A model generated the notes under the pieces. It had not been told where the DNA came from. It did no database searches and saw only the letters and a list, made by a program, of their open reading frames with translations. The position numbers and the translations under genes were made by a program. This document shows positions 53,352 to 62,508 of a stretch of 64,000 nucleotides of DNA, piece after piece; the first letter of the stretch is position 1, and each line of letters starts with the position of its first letter. Source of the stretch: DATFJT01 sp965230755 (GTDB lineage Bacteria; Bacteroidota; Bacteroidia; Chitinophagales; Saprospiraceae); contig CBDDLT010000004.1 in the NCBI GenBank assembly GCA_965230755.1, positions 1 through 64,000 on the forward strand. The letters are read 5' to 3'.

Positions 53352-53752
53352 ATGGACTACAGCGATTTTTAAGTGCTCGTGTTTTGGATCGTTTAGAATT
53401 AATCAATGCTTTTCGTAAAAAATACAGATCTTGGGTAAGACCAGATCTGAGCAGCCTAAAGATTTGCTCAGACGATAAGAATTGCTTTCTCGAGATCAAA
53501 TTCGACAATGAAAGGCGGACGCTTATTTTAGACTTGGGTAATATCATGGAAGATCCAAGTGGAGAAGCCTTAAATTATGGTTCCACCGACCATTGGAAAT
53601 TCATCTTTTCTCCCTGTAACGATATCGTCGACAATGCGAACGAATTTTTCAATTTCGACGATTATAGCATGGTCAATTGTTTCGAGATATTGTTCACCAA
53701 ACAAGCAATAGAAGAAATTTGTATGGAATTCGAATCTAACCTTAGGGTTTAG
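53352..53752 (+). pseudogene. Hypothetical protein gene with a probable single-base frameshift near its start
   Basis: The frame 53384-53752 encodes ~122 aa of convincing coding sequence (W-K-F-I-F-S-P-C-N-D-I-V-D-N, F-N-F-D-D-Y-S-M-V-N) but has only a TTG start. An ATG at 53352 opens a frame that stops after six codons (M-D-Y-S-D-F-stop) at a run of five T (53366-53370). Adding one T would join it in frame, giving M-D-Y-S-D-F-L-S-A-R-V-L-D-R-L, a natural ~134-aa N-terminus. It may be a sequencing error, a recent mutation or frameshifting. Family not recognised. Confidence 0.55.
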
Positions 53753-53796
53753 TTCATTCTGTTTTATCTTTGGTTTCATTTCAAAAATAGTTTTCG

Positions 53797-54573
53797 ATGA
53801 TTTGTATCATATCACCTGCTAAGAGTTTGGATGCTGAAAAAGACAAGGTTTTGGGAACCGATGAATACTCCAATCCAAGATTTTTTTCTCACAGTAAGGA
53901 GCTCATCCAAGTATTGCGCACGAAAAGTGAAGAGGAAATCAAGAAAATGATGGGGCTTTCGGATAATCTCGCAGAGCTCAACGTAAAGCGTTACAAGAAA
54001 TTTAGAGTAAGACAAAACGAAAAGAACTCCTACAGAGCAGCGGCATATTTCAATGGGGATGTTTATCAGGGATTACAGTTCCACACCTGGGACAAGGTTT
54101 CTATCAATTTTGCTCAGGATCATCTTCGTATTCTTTCAGGACTTTACGGATTGTTAAAACCACTTGATAGAATACAGGCCTACCGACTGGAAATGGGGAC
54201 TTCACTTAAAACAGAAAGGGGAAATAATCTTTACCGTTTCTGGGGTGACTTGATCACCAAAAAGCTAAAAGCAGATTTTAAAGGAATGCCGAATAAATAT
54301 CTGGTTAATCTGGCCAGTGATGAGTATTTCAAAGCCATAGATCGAAAACTTTTCAAGTATCCCATCCTGGATGTGAAGTTCAAAGAGTTAAAGGATGGCA
54401 AGCTGAGATTTGTTTCTTTTACAGCGAAAAAAGCCAGAGGCCTTCTAGCCTCTTATATTATGAAGAATGGAATTCAAGACAAGGAGGATATCAAAAACTT
54501 CGATCTTGATGGATATTATCTATCCCAAGAGCATTCTTCGGAATGGGAATATCTGTTTGTGAAAGAGGTATAA
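53797..54573 (+). CDS. yaaA: Peroxide stress protein YaaA (DUF328/UPF0246)
   Basis: 258 aa, normal length. Begins M-I-C-I-I-S-P-A-K-S-L-D, and has A-A-Y-F-N-G-D-V-Y-Q-G-L, R-I-L-S-G-L-Y-G-L-L-K-P-L-D and Y-R-L-E-M-G-T, all typical of YaaA. In E. coli YaaA lowers intracellular iron and protects DNA and proteins during hydrogen peroxide stress; the fold is a DNA-binding-like cytosolic domain. Single gene; the palindrome cluster follows it. Confidence 0.95.
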   Translation: MICIISPAKSLDAEKDKVLGTDEYSNPRFFSHSKELIQVLRTKSEEEIKKMMGLSDNLAELNVKRYKKFRVRQNEKNSYRAAAYFNGDVYQGLQFHTWDKVSINFAQDHLRILSGLYGLLKPLDRIQAYRLEMGTSLKTERGNNLYRFWGDLITKKLKADFKGMPNKYLVNLASDEYFKAIDRKLFKYPILDVKFKELKDGKLRFVSFTAKKARGLLASYIMKNGIQDKEDIKNFDLDGYYLSQEHSSEWEYLFVKEV

Positions 54574-54616
54574 GGAGATTAAGCTTATTCGCATGTGATG
54601 GGGATCGGAGTATTCC

Positions 54617-54775
54617 GCACCTGCGGCGCTCTTTTCGAACATTGATGATAGCTTATTGTTATTTCGCTCCTATGGAGCTATTTTAATTCCGTGCCTATGG
54701 CGATATTGTCGTTTTGCACCTGCGGTGCTATTATTCCGCTCCTATGGAGCTATTATTATTTCGCTCCTATGGAGC
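54617..54775. repeat. Cluster of six 13-bp imperfect palindromes
   Basis: Copies at 54617, 54666, 54691, 54716, 54738 and 54763. Three read GCTCCTATGGAGC exactly; others are GCACCTGCGGTGC, GCACCTGCGGCGC and GTGCCTATGGCGA. The last five start 22-25 bp apart with T/A-rich linkers (TATTATTATTTC type). Each can form a short hairpin. Between yaaA (+) and the sulfotransferase gene (-), in the converging gap. Confidence 0.85.
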
Positions 54776-54829
54776 TTTAATCTCTTATGCGTTAAGGATT
54801 TATTGGGAATTGGGTACTATTATGAAGTA

Positions 54830-55549
54830 TCACAAGCTCCAGTGCATCAATTGTTCATATATTTCTATGGATTTATGGAGTAGCTGCTCATAGCGATTCT
54901 CGAGAGGGGAATTGTTTTCAGGAGCCGGTAAAAAACCAGTAGATTGGTGTACGTTATGGTACCAATATTTCGCCCAGAGGCCATCTTCAGGGATTGGACC
55001 TGCTTTCCAGCTCAGCATTGCAAGATCAAAATCAATTCCCAGAGCATCACACATTCTCCTTAACATTTCTTCCGGTTGATTGCGAATCAACTTGCCATCA
55101 ACAACCGTAGGTTTTTGTCCAATCTTCAATTGAAAATTTAAAACATCAAGTTGTTCCAGATAACCAATATCCTCTATCGTCGGGTTTTCAATAACTTTTG
55201 TGAATGAGCGAATTACATCTCTGGGATGCCTAGTAAGAATGACATTCTGGGTTTCTTTGAGGAACTCCAAGTTCATTCCGCGCAGATGATGCGCCATATG
55301 TTTAAAAAAAACGACCTCCTGATCAAAGGGTCCCAAAATGAACCGAACGAGTTGTTCTTCATCGCTTTCCATTTGCTCCAGTATATCATGAGCTCCAGGG
55401 TGATACGCTATTTTTTCCGGATTATTCTTTAGATAACAAGCGTAAAAAGGCTCGTCTACTACATGTGTATCTATGCGCTGCGCAAATGAATACATCAGTG
55501 CAGTAGATATGTTTCTCGGACCGGACCACAGGCATATTCTTCCTTTCAT
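54830..55549 (-). CDS. Sulfotransferase-like protein
   Basis: 239 aa from ATG 55549. The N-terminal W-S-G-P-R-N-I-S-T-A-L is a 5'-phosphosulfate-binding loop of the PAPS sulfotransferase fold, and I-L-T-R-H-P-R-D-V-I-R-S is the 3'-phosphate motif. The rest (C-T-W-K type) is less clear, and the donor may not be PAPS. Plants have proteins that fuse a domain like this to a class IV aminotransferase; here the next gene upstream is such an aminotransferase, overlapping by one base (TGATG). The two products probably act in the same pathway. Confidence 0.75.
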   Translation of the reverse strand: MKGRICLWSGPRNISTALMYSFAQRIDTHVVDEPFYACYLKNNPEKIAYHPGAHDILEQMESDEEQLVRFILGPFDQEVVFFKHMAHHLRGMNLEFLKETQNVILTRHPRDVIRSFTKVIENPTIEDIGYLEQLDVLNFQLKIGQKPTVVDGKLIRNQPEEMLRRMCDALGIDFDLAMLSWKAGPIPEDGLWAKYWYHNVHQSTGFLPAPENNSPLENRYEQLLHKSIEIYEQLMHWSL

Positions 55550-56469
55550 CACTTCGCATTATTTACTTCAGAACGAATTCTGTCGTTATACAAATCAGAG
55601 AGCTTCCTGCTCATCGAACCAAAAGTGCCGTCACCAATTGTTTTTCCATCAATTCTTATGACCGGTGTAAGCCCTCCAAAACTACCAGTTACAAAGGCCT
55701 CATCCGCTCCGTAAACATCGTATAAGGAGAAGTTTTTTTCTAAACAAACAATGCCATTGTCACGAGAGATATCAATGATATTTTGCCTGGTGATCCCATT
55801 CATACAATAGGCTCCGGTTGAAGTCCATACTTCTTCATTCTTGACGATGAAAAAGTTGGTCGAATTACAAGTAGATACAAATCCGTGTATGTCCAACATC
55901 AAAGCCTCATCTGCTCCTGCCTGGATGGCCTGGTTCAGGGCCAGTACCTCATGAAGTTTGCTGTGACAATTGAGCTTGGGATCCAAATAATCCGGAGATC
56001 CCCGACGAATAGTACTGGTGTACAATTCAATTCCTTTTTCCTTCGACTCCAATGAAGCTTTTTTATACTCCGGTATGATCACGATATTGGCCGCCGAAAC
56101 GGTCAATCTTGGATCTTGAGAAGGTGTTTTTTTGTTTCCTCTAGTTACCATTACGCGTACATGAATACCGTCGGTCATGCCATTGGCTTCGAGGGTGTCC
56201 ATGATTCTACGGTCCAAATCCATCAGGGATAATCCCAAATCGATACCAGTTGCCTTCAATCCGTTTTGTAATCGCACATAATGCTGTTCCTTAAAGACCA
56301 ATTTCCCATGATGAAGTCTCATGGCTTCCCATACTCCGTCACCTACGAGATATCCAGCATCAAAAACAGAAATTTTAGCCTCTTCACGCGTAAATAAGGC
56401 ACCGTTTATATTGATCAAAATTCCGGTATTTCGATCGTCCGCTTCGGCATTATGTGTTCCGTGAACCAT
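55549..56469 (-). CDS. Class IV PLP aminotransferase (branched-chain/D-amino acid transaminase-like)
   Basis: 306 aa. Fold type IV: F-D-A-G-Y-L-V-G-D-G-V-W-E-A-M-R-L near residue 35, the PLP-binding lysine in K-L-N-C-H-S-K-L-H-E-V-L-A-L (~175), the E-A-L-M-L-D-I-H-G-F-V-S-T-C-N-S-T-N-F-F core, and G-I-T-R-Q-N-I-I late. It resembles branched-chain, D-amino acid and aminodeoxychorismate lyase-type enzymes, so the substrate cannot be fixed. A one-base stop/start overlap with the sulfotransferase gene indicates coupled translation. Confidence 0.9.
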   Translation of the reverse strand: MVHGTHNAEADDRNTGILININGALFTREEAKISVFDAGYLVGDGVWEAMRLHHGKLVFKEQHYVRLQNGLKATGIDLGLSLMDLDRRIMDTLEANGMTDGIHVRVMVTRGNKKTPSQDPRLTVSAANIVIIPEYKKASLESKEKGIELYTSTIRRGSPDYLDPKLNCHSKLHEVLALNQAIQAGADEALMLDIHGFVSTCNSTNFFIVKNEEVWTSTGAYCMNGITRQNIIDISRDNGIVCLEKNFSLYDVYGADEAFVTGSFGGLTPVIRIDGKTIGDGTFGSMSRKLSDLYNDRIRSEVNNAK

Positions 56470-56493
56470 AGTTGTTTTTTGGTAAAAATAAAA

Positions 56494-56523
56494 AAGACCA
56501 CTTATTGATCAACAAGTGGTCTT
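56494..56523 (-). terminator. Intrinsic terminator of the OmpA-family gene
   Basis: AAGACCACTT (56494-56503) pairs perfectly with AAGTGGTCTT (56514-56523), and the minus strand continues into a T-rich tract. 22 bp after the stop codon. Confidence 0.9.
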
Positions 56524-56545
56524 ATAAATTTATGATTTATGGATT

Positions 56546-57673
56546 CTAATAGGAAAGTTTAAACTCAACTCTTCTATTAAGTGCTTTTCCTTCTTCCGTA
56601 GCGTTGGTTGAAACCGGTTTGGTTTCTCCATATCCCGCTGTATTGATTCTACTGGCATTAATGCCTTTCGAAACAAGGTAATTTCTCACCGACTGCGCTC
56701 TATCTTTTGACAATTGTAGGTTGAAATCAGCCTCTCCATCTGAGTCCGTATGACCCTGAACGCTGAGTCTGTAATAAGGATTATCTTTCATTACAGAAAC
56801 CACTCTATTTAGGATCGTATAAGACTCCGACTTAATGGTCGCCTTTTCCGTATCGAAATACACACCGTATAGTGCTTCTTTCATGATATCAATGTCTCTC
56901 GTTGCAATCTCAGGGCAACCATTATTGGACTCCGAACCTGCAATTTCAGGACAACTATCATCAATATCAGCTATACCATCCATATCCGTATCAGGACAAC
57001 CCATCAATTCTTTTGGCCCCGGAATATTGGGGCATTTATCGTTTTTATCCGCAATACCGTCTCCATCCGCGTCAGCACCGGCACCAAAACTGTACTTGAA
57101 GCCTATAGAATGATGCCAGAAATTATCATTATCATCCTCTACGGTGTTGGCATCGTACTCATCACCGAAATTCAGACCGTATACTGTCTGAACATTCAAT
57201 GCCAGTCTATCGCTTAAGTTAATGTCAATACCTAAGCCTAAAGGAATTGCGAAGTTGCTCTCATCACTACCACGACCATCTACTGCCGAATAGTTTGAAA
57301 AGCCTAAACCTCCTTTTAAGTAAGGATTTACTGCCGTACCTCTTAAGAATTTGTAATGCGCGGCTAAGTTCAAATGCAATTGATCCGTAAGGAAGCTATT
57401 GGTGATATTGTCATCTTCCCAATGACCGTGTCTTCCTTGTTGACCTCTGAACTCCAAGTCAAAGGCCGGAGATAAATAACGACCAACTGAAATGCCTAAA
57501 AATCCTTGAAAAGGGTCAAAATCAAATAATGAATTACCAAAGTCTCCGTCGTACTGTGCGTTACCAGCATGTAGTCCTATGGCCCAGGGGTGGTTGACGG
57601 ATTGAGCTTTACTTTCATGGCCAAATATTAACAATGCCATGATGAACAATGAAGTAATAATGTATTTATTCAT
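56546..57673 (-). CDS. OmpA-family outer membrane protein with thrombospondin type 3-like repeats
   Basis: 375 aa from ATG 57673 (MNKYIITSLF). Signal peptide to S-K-A-Q (~24), an N-terminal eight-strand beta-barrel (~25-195), calcium-binding T3-like repeats (D-A-D-G-D-G-I-A-D-K-N-D-K-C-P, D-T-D-M-D-G-I-A-D-I) at ~200-245, then a peptidoglycan-binding OmpA domain (~265-375) with G-H-T-D-S-D-G and N-L-Q-L-S-K-D-R-A and the final R-R-V-E-F. It links the outer membrane to the wall. A frame continues 13 codons upstream but the signal peptide sets the start. Confidence 0.95.
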   Translation of the reverse strand: MNKYIITSLFIMALLIFGHESKAQSVNHPWAIGLHAGNAQYDGDFGNSLFDFDPFQGFLGISVGRYLSPAFDLEFRGQQGRHGHWEDDNITNSFLTDQLHLNLAAHYKFLRGTAVNPYLKGGLGFSNYSAVDGRGSDESNFAIPLGLGIDINLSDRLALNVQTVYGLNFGDEYDANTVEDDNDNFWHHSIGFKYSFGAGADADGDGIADKNDKCPNIPGPKELMGCPDTDMDGIADIDDSCPEIAGSESNNGCPEIATRDIDIMKEALYGVYFDTEKATIKSESYTILNRVVSVMKDNPYYRLSVQGHTDSDGEADFNLQLSKDRAQSVRNYLVSKGINASRINTAGYGETKPVSTNATEEGKALNRRVEFKLSY

Positions 57674-57851
57674 TTCGTAAAAGTTTATTTCAGCCTTGGG
57701 ACGCCAAGCCATTTTTACGTCACGATCTTAAGAATACTTTAATACTGTCTTAAGTTATCCTTTTCCGTAATAGAAATTCATCAGAAGCCGGGAAACAAAA
57801 GGGAATACCTGCATACCGGTTAAGATAATATAATGTCTATATCTGTCTAAC

Positions 57852-59285
57852 TTATCTGGAAAGTCGAGATTTTACTCCTAGCTGTAAATAATGCCTTCTC
57901 AGTTCTGCACTGAAATCTCCGGACTCGAATATTTCATTTAAATCTCGTCGATAAGAATAAGCAAATTCGAGGTCATAGCGATCGTTAATATGTTTGGATA
58001 GAATATACCCAATACTGAAGTAAGGTCGGTCGCTATTGTAATTTTTTTGTTCTTCAACAGCCTCTAGATCTACCGCTTTAAAATCAGCATGATTCGTACT
58101 AACCGCAGTCAGCTCGTTGTGGATAGAGGTAATTCTTTGATATCCAAAGCCTAGTTCGGCACTTGAAGACCATCGATTTCCTTGTAAAAATCTGTATTGA
58201 GTGCTTAGGCCAATATCCAAACTATTCACAACATGCTGGTTGTCGAGATCCAATAACAAATCATAAGTACTTTGCTGATTTTGATCTTCTGCTCTTTCAA
58301 TATTAATGGGTGTTGAGATAAAGCCAAGAGGAGAAGCCATATTGAGGACACTAGAATTTTTTCGATCATCTGTCTCTGTACTGGTATCGTAAGTATAGTT
58401 CGAATTATGACCAGAATTCAAATATGCTCTTTCATATGCAAAATTGACTCCTGCACTCCACCTATCATTGATATCGTATAGCAGTCCGACACGGAACACA
58501 GCCGCTTTACCTACGACTTGCTGATAATTGGCCGGAGCAAGCGCATCACTGTAAGAACGATTTAGATCCAAGTCCCATAAACTAAAACCCAGTCCATATC
58601 TGAGTGAAAATTTAGAGTTATAGCCTGAAAAAGAAGGCTGTCCTGCACTTGCAAACTCCGGTGTTTGATCCTTCTTTTCTCTATCTAATAAAACTAAATC
58701 AAGTTGAGGTAAAGAATGTAAAACCTCCAATTCTCGTATTTCTTTTTGATCGTCCGGGCTTGTAATTGTAGTATTTGCAGATGATGTGATTGTAAGCTCG
58801 GTATTCTTGCTTACAATATTATTAGCAACTCGAGTAGTTTCGTTTTTAACAATCGTCTTTTCCTCACTAATTGATCCCTCTACAGAATTATTTTCCGAGC
58901 CATCGTCGAAGAGATTGATCGTTTGGCTCAAACCATGAGTTTTTGAGTAGATATTATCATCATTAGAAGTAAGTTCATCGTCAATGTCCTCTTCACTGTC
59001 CGTCTTTTCAATGCTTGATTTTAATGAAGCAGCCTCAATCGGAATCGGAGTTTCCCCCATGCTCGTTGTTGAGTTATTCGACTCACGAGAATATACGGCC
59101 CAAATCAAAACGGGAATCATCAAAGAAGCCAATGCTATCCAAAGCCACAGAAATCGTCTCTTTTTACGTTCTGGAAATAGCTCTTCCGTAATGCCTTCCA
59201 ATACAATAGAGTCCGGCTGTAGCCAGTCTTCCTCCCCCCAATTGGAGTTGGTAAAGCGATCTCTTATGTTATTATCGTCAAGCAT
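57852..59285 (-). CDS. One-TM protein with C-terminal barrel-like domain, co-encoded with an ECF sigma factor
   Basis: 477 aa. N-terminal ~45 residues are cytosolic (M-L-D-D-N-N-I-R-D-R-F), followed by one hydrophobic helix (F-L-W-L-W-I-A-L-A-S-L-M-I-P-V-L-I-W-A, ~44-64), a low-complexity Ser/Thr/Asn/Glu linker (~70-210), and a ~260-aa domain with alternating strands typical of outer-membrane barrels (L-R-Y-G-L-G-F-S-L-W-D-L-D). Its start overlaps the sigma gene by 8 bp. Position suggests an anti-sigma-like regulator, though the first 40 residues show no ZAS motif. The joining of an inner-membrane anchor and a barrel-like domain is unusual. Confidence 0.6.
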   Translation of the reverse strand: MLDDNNIRDRFTNSNWGEEDWLQPDSIVLEGITEELFPERKKRRFLWLWIALASLMIPVLIWAVYSRESNNSTTSMGETPIPIEAASLKSSIEKTDSEEDIDDELTSNDDNIYSKTHGLSQTINLFDDGSENNSVEGSISEEKTIVKNETTRVANNIVSKNTELTITSSANTTITSPDDQKEIRELEVLHSLPQLDLVLLDREKKDQTPEFASAGQPSFSGYNSKFSLRYGLGFSLWDLDLNRSYSDALAPANYQQVVGKAAVFRVGLLYDINDRWSAGVNFAYERAYLNSGHNSNYTYDTSTETDDRKNSSVLNMASPLGFISTPINIERAEDQNQQSTYDLLLDLDNQHVVNSLDIGLSTQYRFLQGNRWSSSAELGFGYQRITSIHNELTAVSTNHADFKAVDLEAVEEQKNYNSDRPYFSIGYILSKHINDRYDLEFAYSYRRDLNEIFESGDFSAELRRHYLQLGVKSRLSR

Positions 59286-59883
59286 AGTATTTCTTCAAAG
59301 GATGATTTAAGTTAAGCAATTGTTTCTGAAGCAAATTTCTTGCCTTCATCAATTGAGTCTTAGAAGTGCTAATACTTATGTTTAATTTATCTGATATTTC
59401 CTTGTGCGTAAAACCATCGATCACATACATGTTGAAAATGGTTCGATATCCATTCGGCAATTTAGTGATAACCTGAGTAAGATCCTTTAAACTCATTTCA
59501 CTCATGACTTCATGGTCTTCAGTCATGACCTGAGCGATCTGCTGCACATTATCCAATTCTAACTCTACAAAGTGTTTTTTCTTTCTCAGATGCTGCAAAC
59601 AAACATTGATCACTACCCTATTCGACCAAGAAGAAAAATTACCCTTACTTTCATCAAATTGGTGTAAATCACGGTATATTAAAATATACGCTTCCTGTAA
59701 CAAGTCTTGAGCATCATAACGAGATTTTACATATCTCAGACAGGTCAGCAAATGAAATCTGGAATACTTTCCGTATAGAAGCTCAAAGGCTCTCTTGTCA
59801 CCTTTTCTAATTAGTCTAATGAGGTCGCTATCGGATGGTTTCCTTTTCAAAGCATAATGAGATATGTTTTTATGAACACTCAT
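59278..59883 (-). CDS. ECF-family RNA polymerase sigma factor
   Basis: 201 aa. Region 2 (~20-90): F-E-L-L-Y-G-K-Y-S-R-F, Y-D-A-Q-D-L-L-Q-E-A-Y-I-L-I-Y-R-D and N-F-S-S-W-S-N-R-V-V-I-N. Region 4 (~130-190): L-P-N-G-Y-R-T-I-F-N-M-Y-V-I-D-G-F-T-H-K-E-I-S-D-K-L-N-I-S-I-S-T. It directs polymerase to an alternative promoter set. Overlaps the next gene (8 bp), a possible membrane regulator of its activity. Confidence 0.95.
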   Translation of the reverse strand: MSVHKNISHYALKRKPSDSDLIRLIRKGDKRAFELLYGKYSRFHLLTCLRYVKSRYDAQDLLQEAYILIYRDLHQFDESKGNFSSWSNRVVINVCLQHLRKKKHFVELELDNVQQIAQVMTEDHEVMSEMSLKDLTQVITKLPNGYRTIFNMYVIDGFTHKEISDKLNISISTSKTQLMKARNLLQKQLLNLNHPLKKYYA

Positions 59884-59941
59884 ATAAGATAAAAGTTGAA
59901 GTAGGATTCGTATAAATCCTACTTCACATGGAATCTAAAGA

Positions 59942-62290
59942 CTACTTAACTATAATTTCTTCAATATATTCGACATTTTGACCTCTTAACTGAAGAATAT
60001 ATGTTCCTTCAGGAAGATCGTCAACTCTAATTTCGTTGTTCTGATCTCTTAATTCTTTCGAAAGTAAATTCTGCCCATTGATAGAGAAGAACTTTAGTTC
60101 AACTGGAGAAGAATTAGGAGTATCGAAGTTGATGGTTAGATTACCAGCACTTGGATTAGGATATACTTCCACATTATCAGAGATATTGTTGTCAATCTCT
60201 TCGTTGGAAGTAGGAGGCAATAACACCGCATCTATTACATGTACTACTCCGTTATCTGTTTCCAAGTTCGCAACGGTAACCATCGCATCATTGATCATTA
60301 CATTACCGTTTTCAATGCTTACTGTCACTTCATTGCCATTAAGCGTGGTAATGGCTTGGCCGTCACTTAGATCGGTACTCAAGGCTCTTGCCCCTACTAC
60401 ATGGTATAGTAAGATATCTGTCAACAAGCCTTGTGGATCATCCAACAATGCATCAACTGTTCCATCCGGCAATGCAGCAAAAGCAGCATCGGTCGGTGCA
60501 AATACGGTAAATGGGCCATCTCCGTTCAATGCATCTACCAATCCGGCTGCTATTACTGCCGCCTCAAGTGTTTCATGGTCAGGGCTGTTGACTATTATGT
60601 CCACTACCGTTACCCTTGGGGGAATCAATACTGCATCTATCACGTGTACCACTCCGTTGTCTGTCTCCAAATCCGCAACGGTTACCATTGCGTCATTGAT
60701 CATTACACTTCCATTCTCAATTGTAACTTCTACTTCTTTACCATTCAAGGTCGCAATCATCTGTCCATCGCTCAAATCTGTACTCAAGGCATTTGCTCCT
60801 ACAACATGGTATAGTAAGATATCTGTCAACAAGCCTTGAGGATCATCCAATAATGCATCAACTGTTCCATCTGGCAATGCAGCAAAAGCAGCATCGGTCG
60901 GTGCAAATACGGTAAATGGACCATCGCCATTCAATGCATCTACCAATCCGGCTGCTATCACTGCTGCCTCGAGTGTTTCATGATCAGGACTATTAACTAT
61001 AACATCTACTACAGTAATTCTTGGGGGTATCAATACTGCATCGATCACGTGCACGACTCCATTATCCGTCTCCAAATCCGCAACTGTTACCATTGCGTCA
61101 TTGATCATCACGTTGCCATTATCTATCGTTACTTCTACTTCCTTTCCATTCAAGGTCGCGATCATTTGTCCATCGCTCAAATCTGTACTTAGTGCATTGG
61201 CACCTACTACATGGTATAATAGAATATCAGTCAGTAAGCCTTCCGGGTCGTCCAAAAGGGCATCGACTGTACCGTCCGGCAATGCTGAAAAAGCGGCATC
61301 CGTTGGTGCAAATACCGTGAAGGGGCCAATTCCATTCAATGTGGTCACTAAATTTGCAGCAGTTACTGCCGCTTCAAGTGTTTCATGATCCGGACTTGCT
61401 ATGATCACATCAGCTACTGTTGTTGGGGGTATCAACACAGCATCGATCACATGTACAACCCCGTTATCTGTCTCCAAATCCGCAACTGTTACCATTGCAT
61501 CATTGATCATTACATTGCCGTTCTCAATAGTTACCGTAACATTCTTACCATTGTTATGGGTAACTATGTTTTGGCCATCACTGAGATCTGTACTTAGAGC
61601 ATTTGCTCCTACAACATGATATAATAGGATATCTGTTAACGCTCCTTGAGGATCATCCAACAGTGCATCAACTGTTCCATCCGGTAGTGCAGAAAAAGCA
61701 GCATCGGTAGGAGCAAATACAGTAAAGGGACCATCGCCATTCAATGCATCTACTAAACCAGCTGCTATCACTGCGGCCTCGAGTGTTTCATGGTCGGGGC
61801 TGTTGACGATTATATCTACTACTGTCTCGCGGGGTGGTATTAACACTAAATCAATAACATGAACTACTCCATTGTCTGCAACTAGATCAACTACCGTTAC
61901 CAAAGCATCATTGATGAACACATCACCATCATCAATGCTTACCGTTATATCCTTTCCATTCAGTGTGGAAATAACTTGTCCATCGCTTAAATCCGTGCTC
62001 AAAGCATTTGCTCCAACAACATGATAGAGCAAAATATCAGTAAGCGCTCCCTGGGGGTCATCCAAAAGCGCATCAACAGTTCCATCCGGTAAGAGGGAAA
62101 ATGCATCATCGGTCGGTGCAAATACTGTAAATGGTCCGTCGCCATTTAATGCATCCACCAAACCAGCTGCTATCACTGCCGCTTCTAGCGTTTCATGATC
62201 CGGACTATTCACTATAATATCGACTACCGTAGACTGGGCCTTGGTCATCATCGGTAGGATAAAAAATAGTAGGTAAATAAATTTTTTCAT
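59942..62290 (-). CDS. Five-domain fasciclin (FAS1) protein with T9SS sorting domain
   Basis: 782 aa from ATG 62290 (M-K-K-F-I-Y-L-L-F-F). Signal peptide ends at T-K-A-Q. Five FAS1 domains of ~135 residues follow in tandem; each has H-E-T-L-E-A-A-V, G-P-F-T-V-F-A-P-T-D, L-P-D-G-T-V and a V-V-H-V-I-D end. The domains are nearly identical at the DNA level, so recent expansion or gene conversion is evident. The C-terminal ~75 residues are a type A T9SS domain (V-Y-P-N-P-S-A-G-N-L). Probably a surface adhesin. The copy number may vary among strains. Confidence 0.94.
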   Translation of the reverse strand: MKKFIYLLFFILPMMTKAQSTVVDIIVNSPDHETLEAAVIAAGLVDALNGDGPFTVFAPTDDAFSLLPDGTVDALLDDPQGALTDILLYHVVGANALSTDLSDGQVISTLNGKDITVSIDDGDVFINDALVTVVDLVADNGVVHVIDLVLIPPRETVVDIIVNSPDHETLEAAVIAAGLVDALNGDGPFTVFAPTDAAFSALPDGTVDALLDDPQGALTDILLYHVVGANALSTDLSDGQNIVTHNNGKNVTVTIENGNVMINDAMVTVADLETDNGVVHVIDAVLIPPTTVADVIIASPDHETLEAAVTAANLVTTLNGIGPFTVFAPTDAAFSALPDGTVDALLDDPEGLLTDILLYHVVGANALSTDLSDGQMIATLNGKEVEVTIDNGNVMINDAMVTVADLETDNGVVHVIDAVLIPPRITVVDVIVNSPDHETLEAAVIAAGLVDALNGDGPFTVFAPTDAAFAALPDGTVDALLDDPQGLLTDILLYHVVGANALSTDLSDGQMIATLNGKEVEVTIENGSVMINDAMVTVADLETDNGVVHVIDAVLIPPRVTVVDIIVNSPDHETLEAAVIAAGLVDALNGDGPFTVFAPTDAAFAALPDGTVDALLDDPQGLLTDILLYHVVGARALSTDLSDGQAITTLNGNEVTVSIENGNVMINDAMVTVANLETDNGVVHVIDAVLLPPTSNEEIDNNISDNVEVYPNPSAGNLTINFDTPNSSPVELKFFSINGQNLLSKELRDQNNEIRVDDLPEGTYILQLRGQNVEYIEEIIVK

Positions 62291-62508
62291 CGTTTCTTGA
62301 TTTTGAATTAAGAATTTGTTCACCCCTATTGTGCAGGAATTTTGGAATGGTTGCCTACGCGAAGAATAATTTTAAAAAAAATTTAAAAAAACTTTGATTT
62401 GAACAGATAATGGGAGATTTCAGGATTGGGCTTTTCGACAAGATTCATCATTCGCATGAGCTCAATGTTCATTTTGAATCATAGATGTTTTTATTGGTTA
62501 TTTTAATC

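Noticed and set aside
53194..53547. 117-codon minus-strand frame from 53547
   Set aside because: Its first half is antisense to the better coding sequence at 53384-53752; only the part from the ATG at 53343 is kept, at low confidence.
54617..54775. Short CRISPR-like repeats with spacers
   Set aside because: Repeats are 13 bp palindromes with near-identical A/T linkers rather than unique spacers, and no cas genes are present.
60078..61619. Several plus-strand frames opposite the FAS1 gene
   Set aside because: They are antisense shadows of the repeated FAS1 domains and repeat with the same period.
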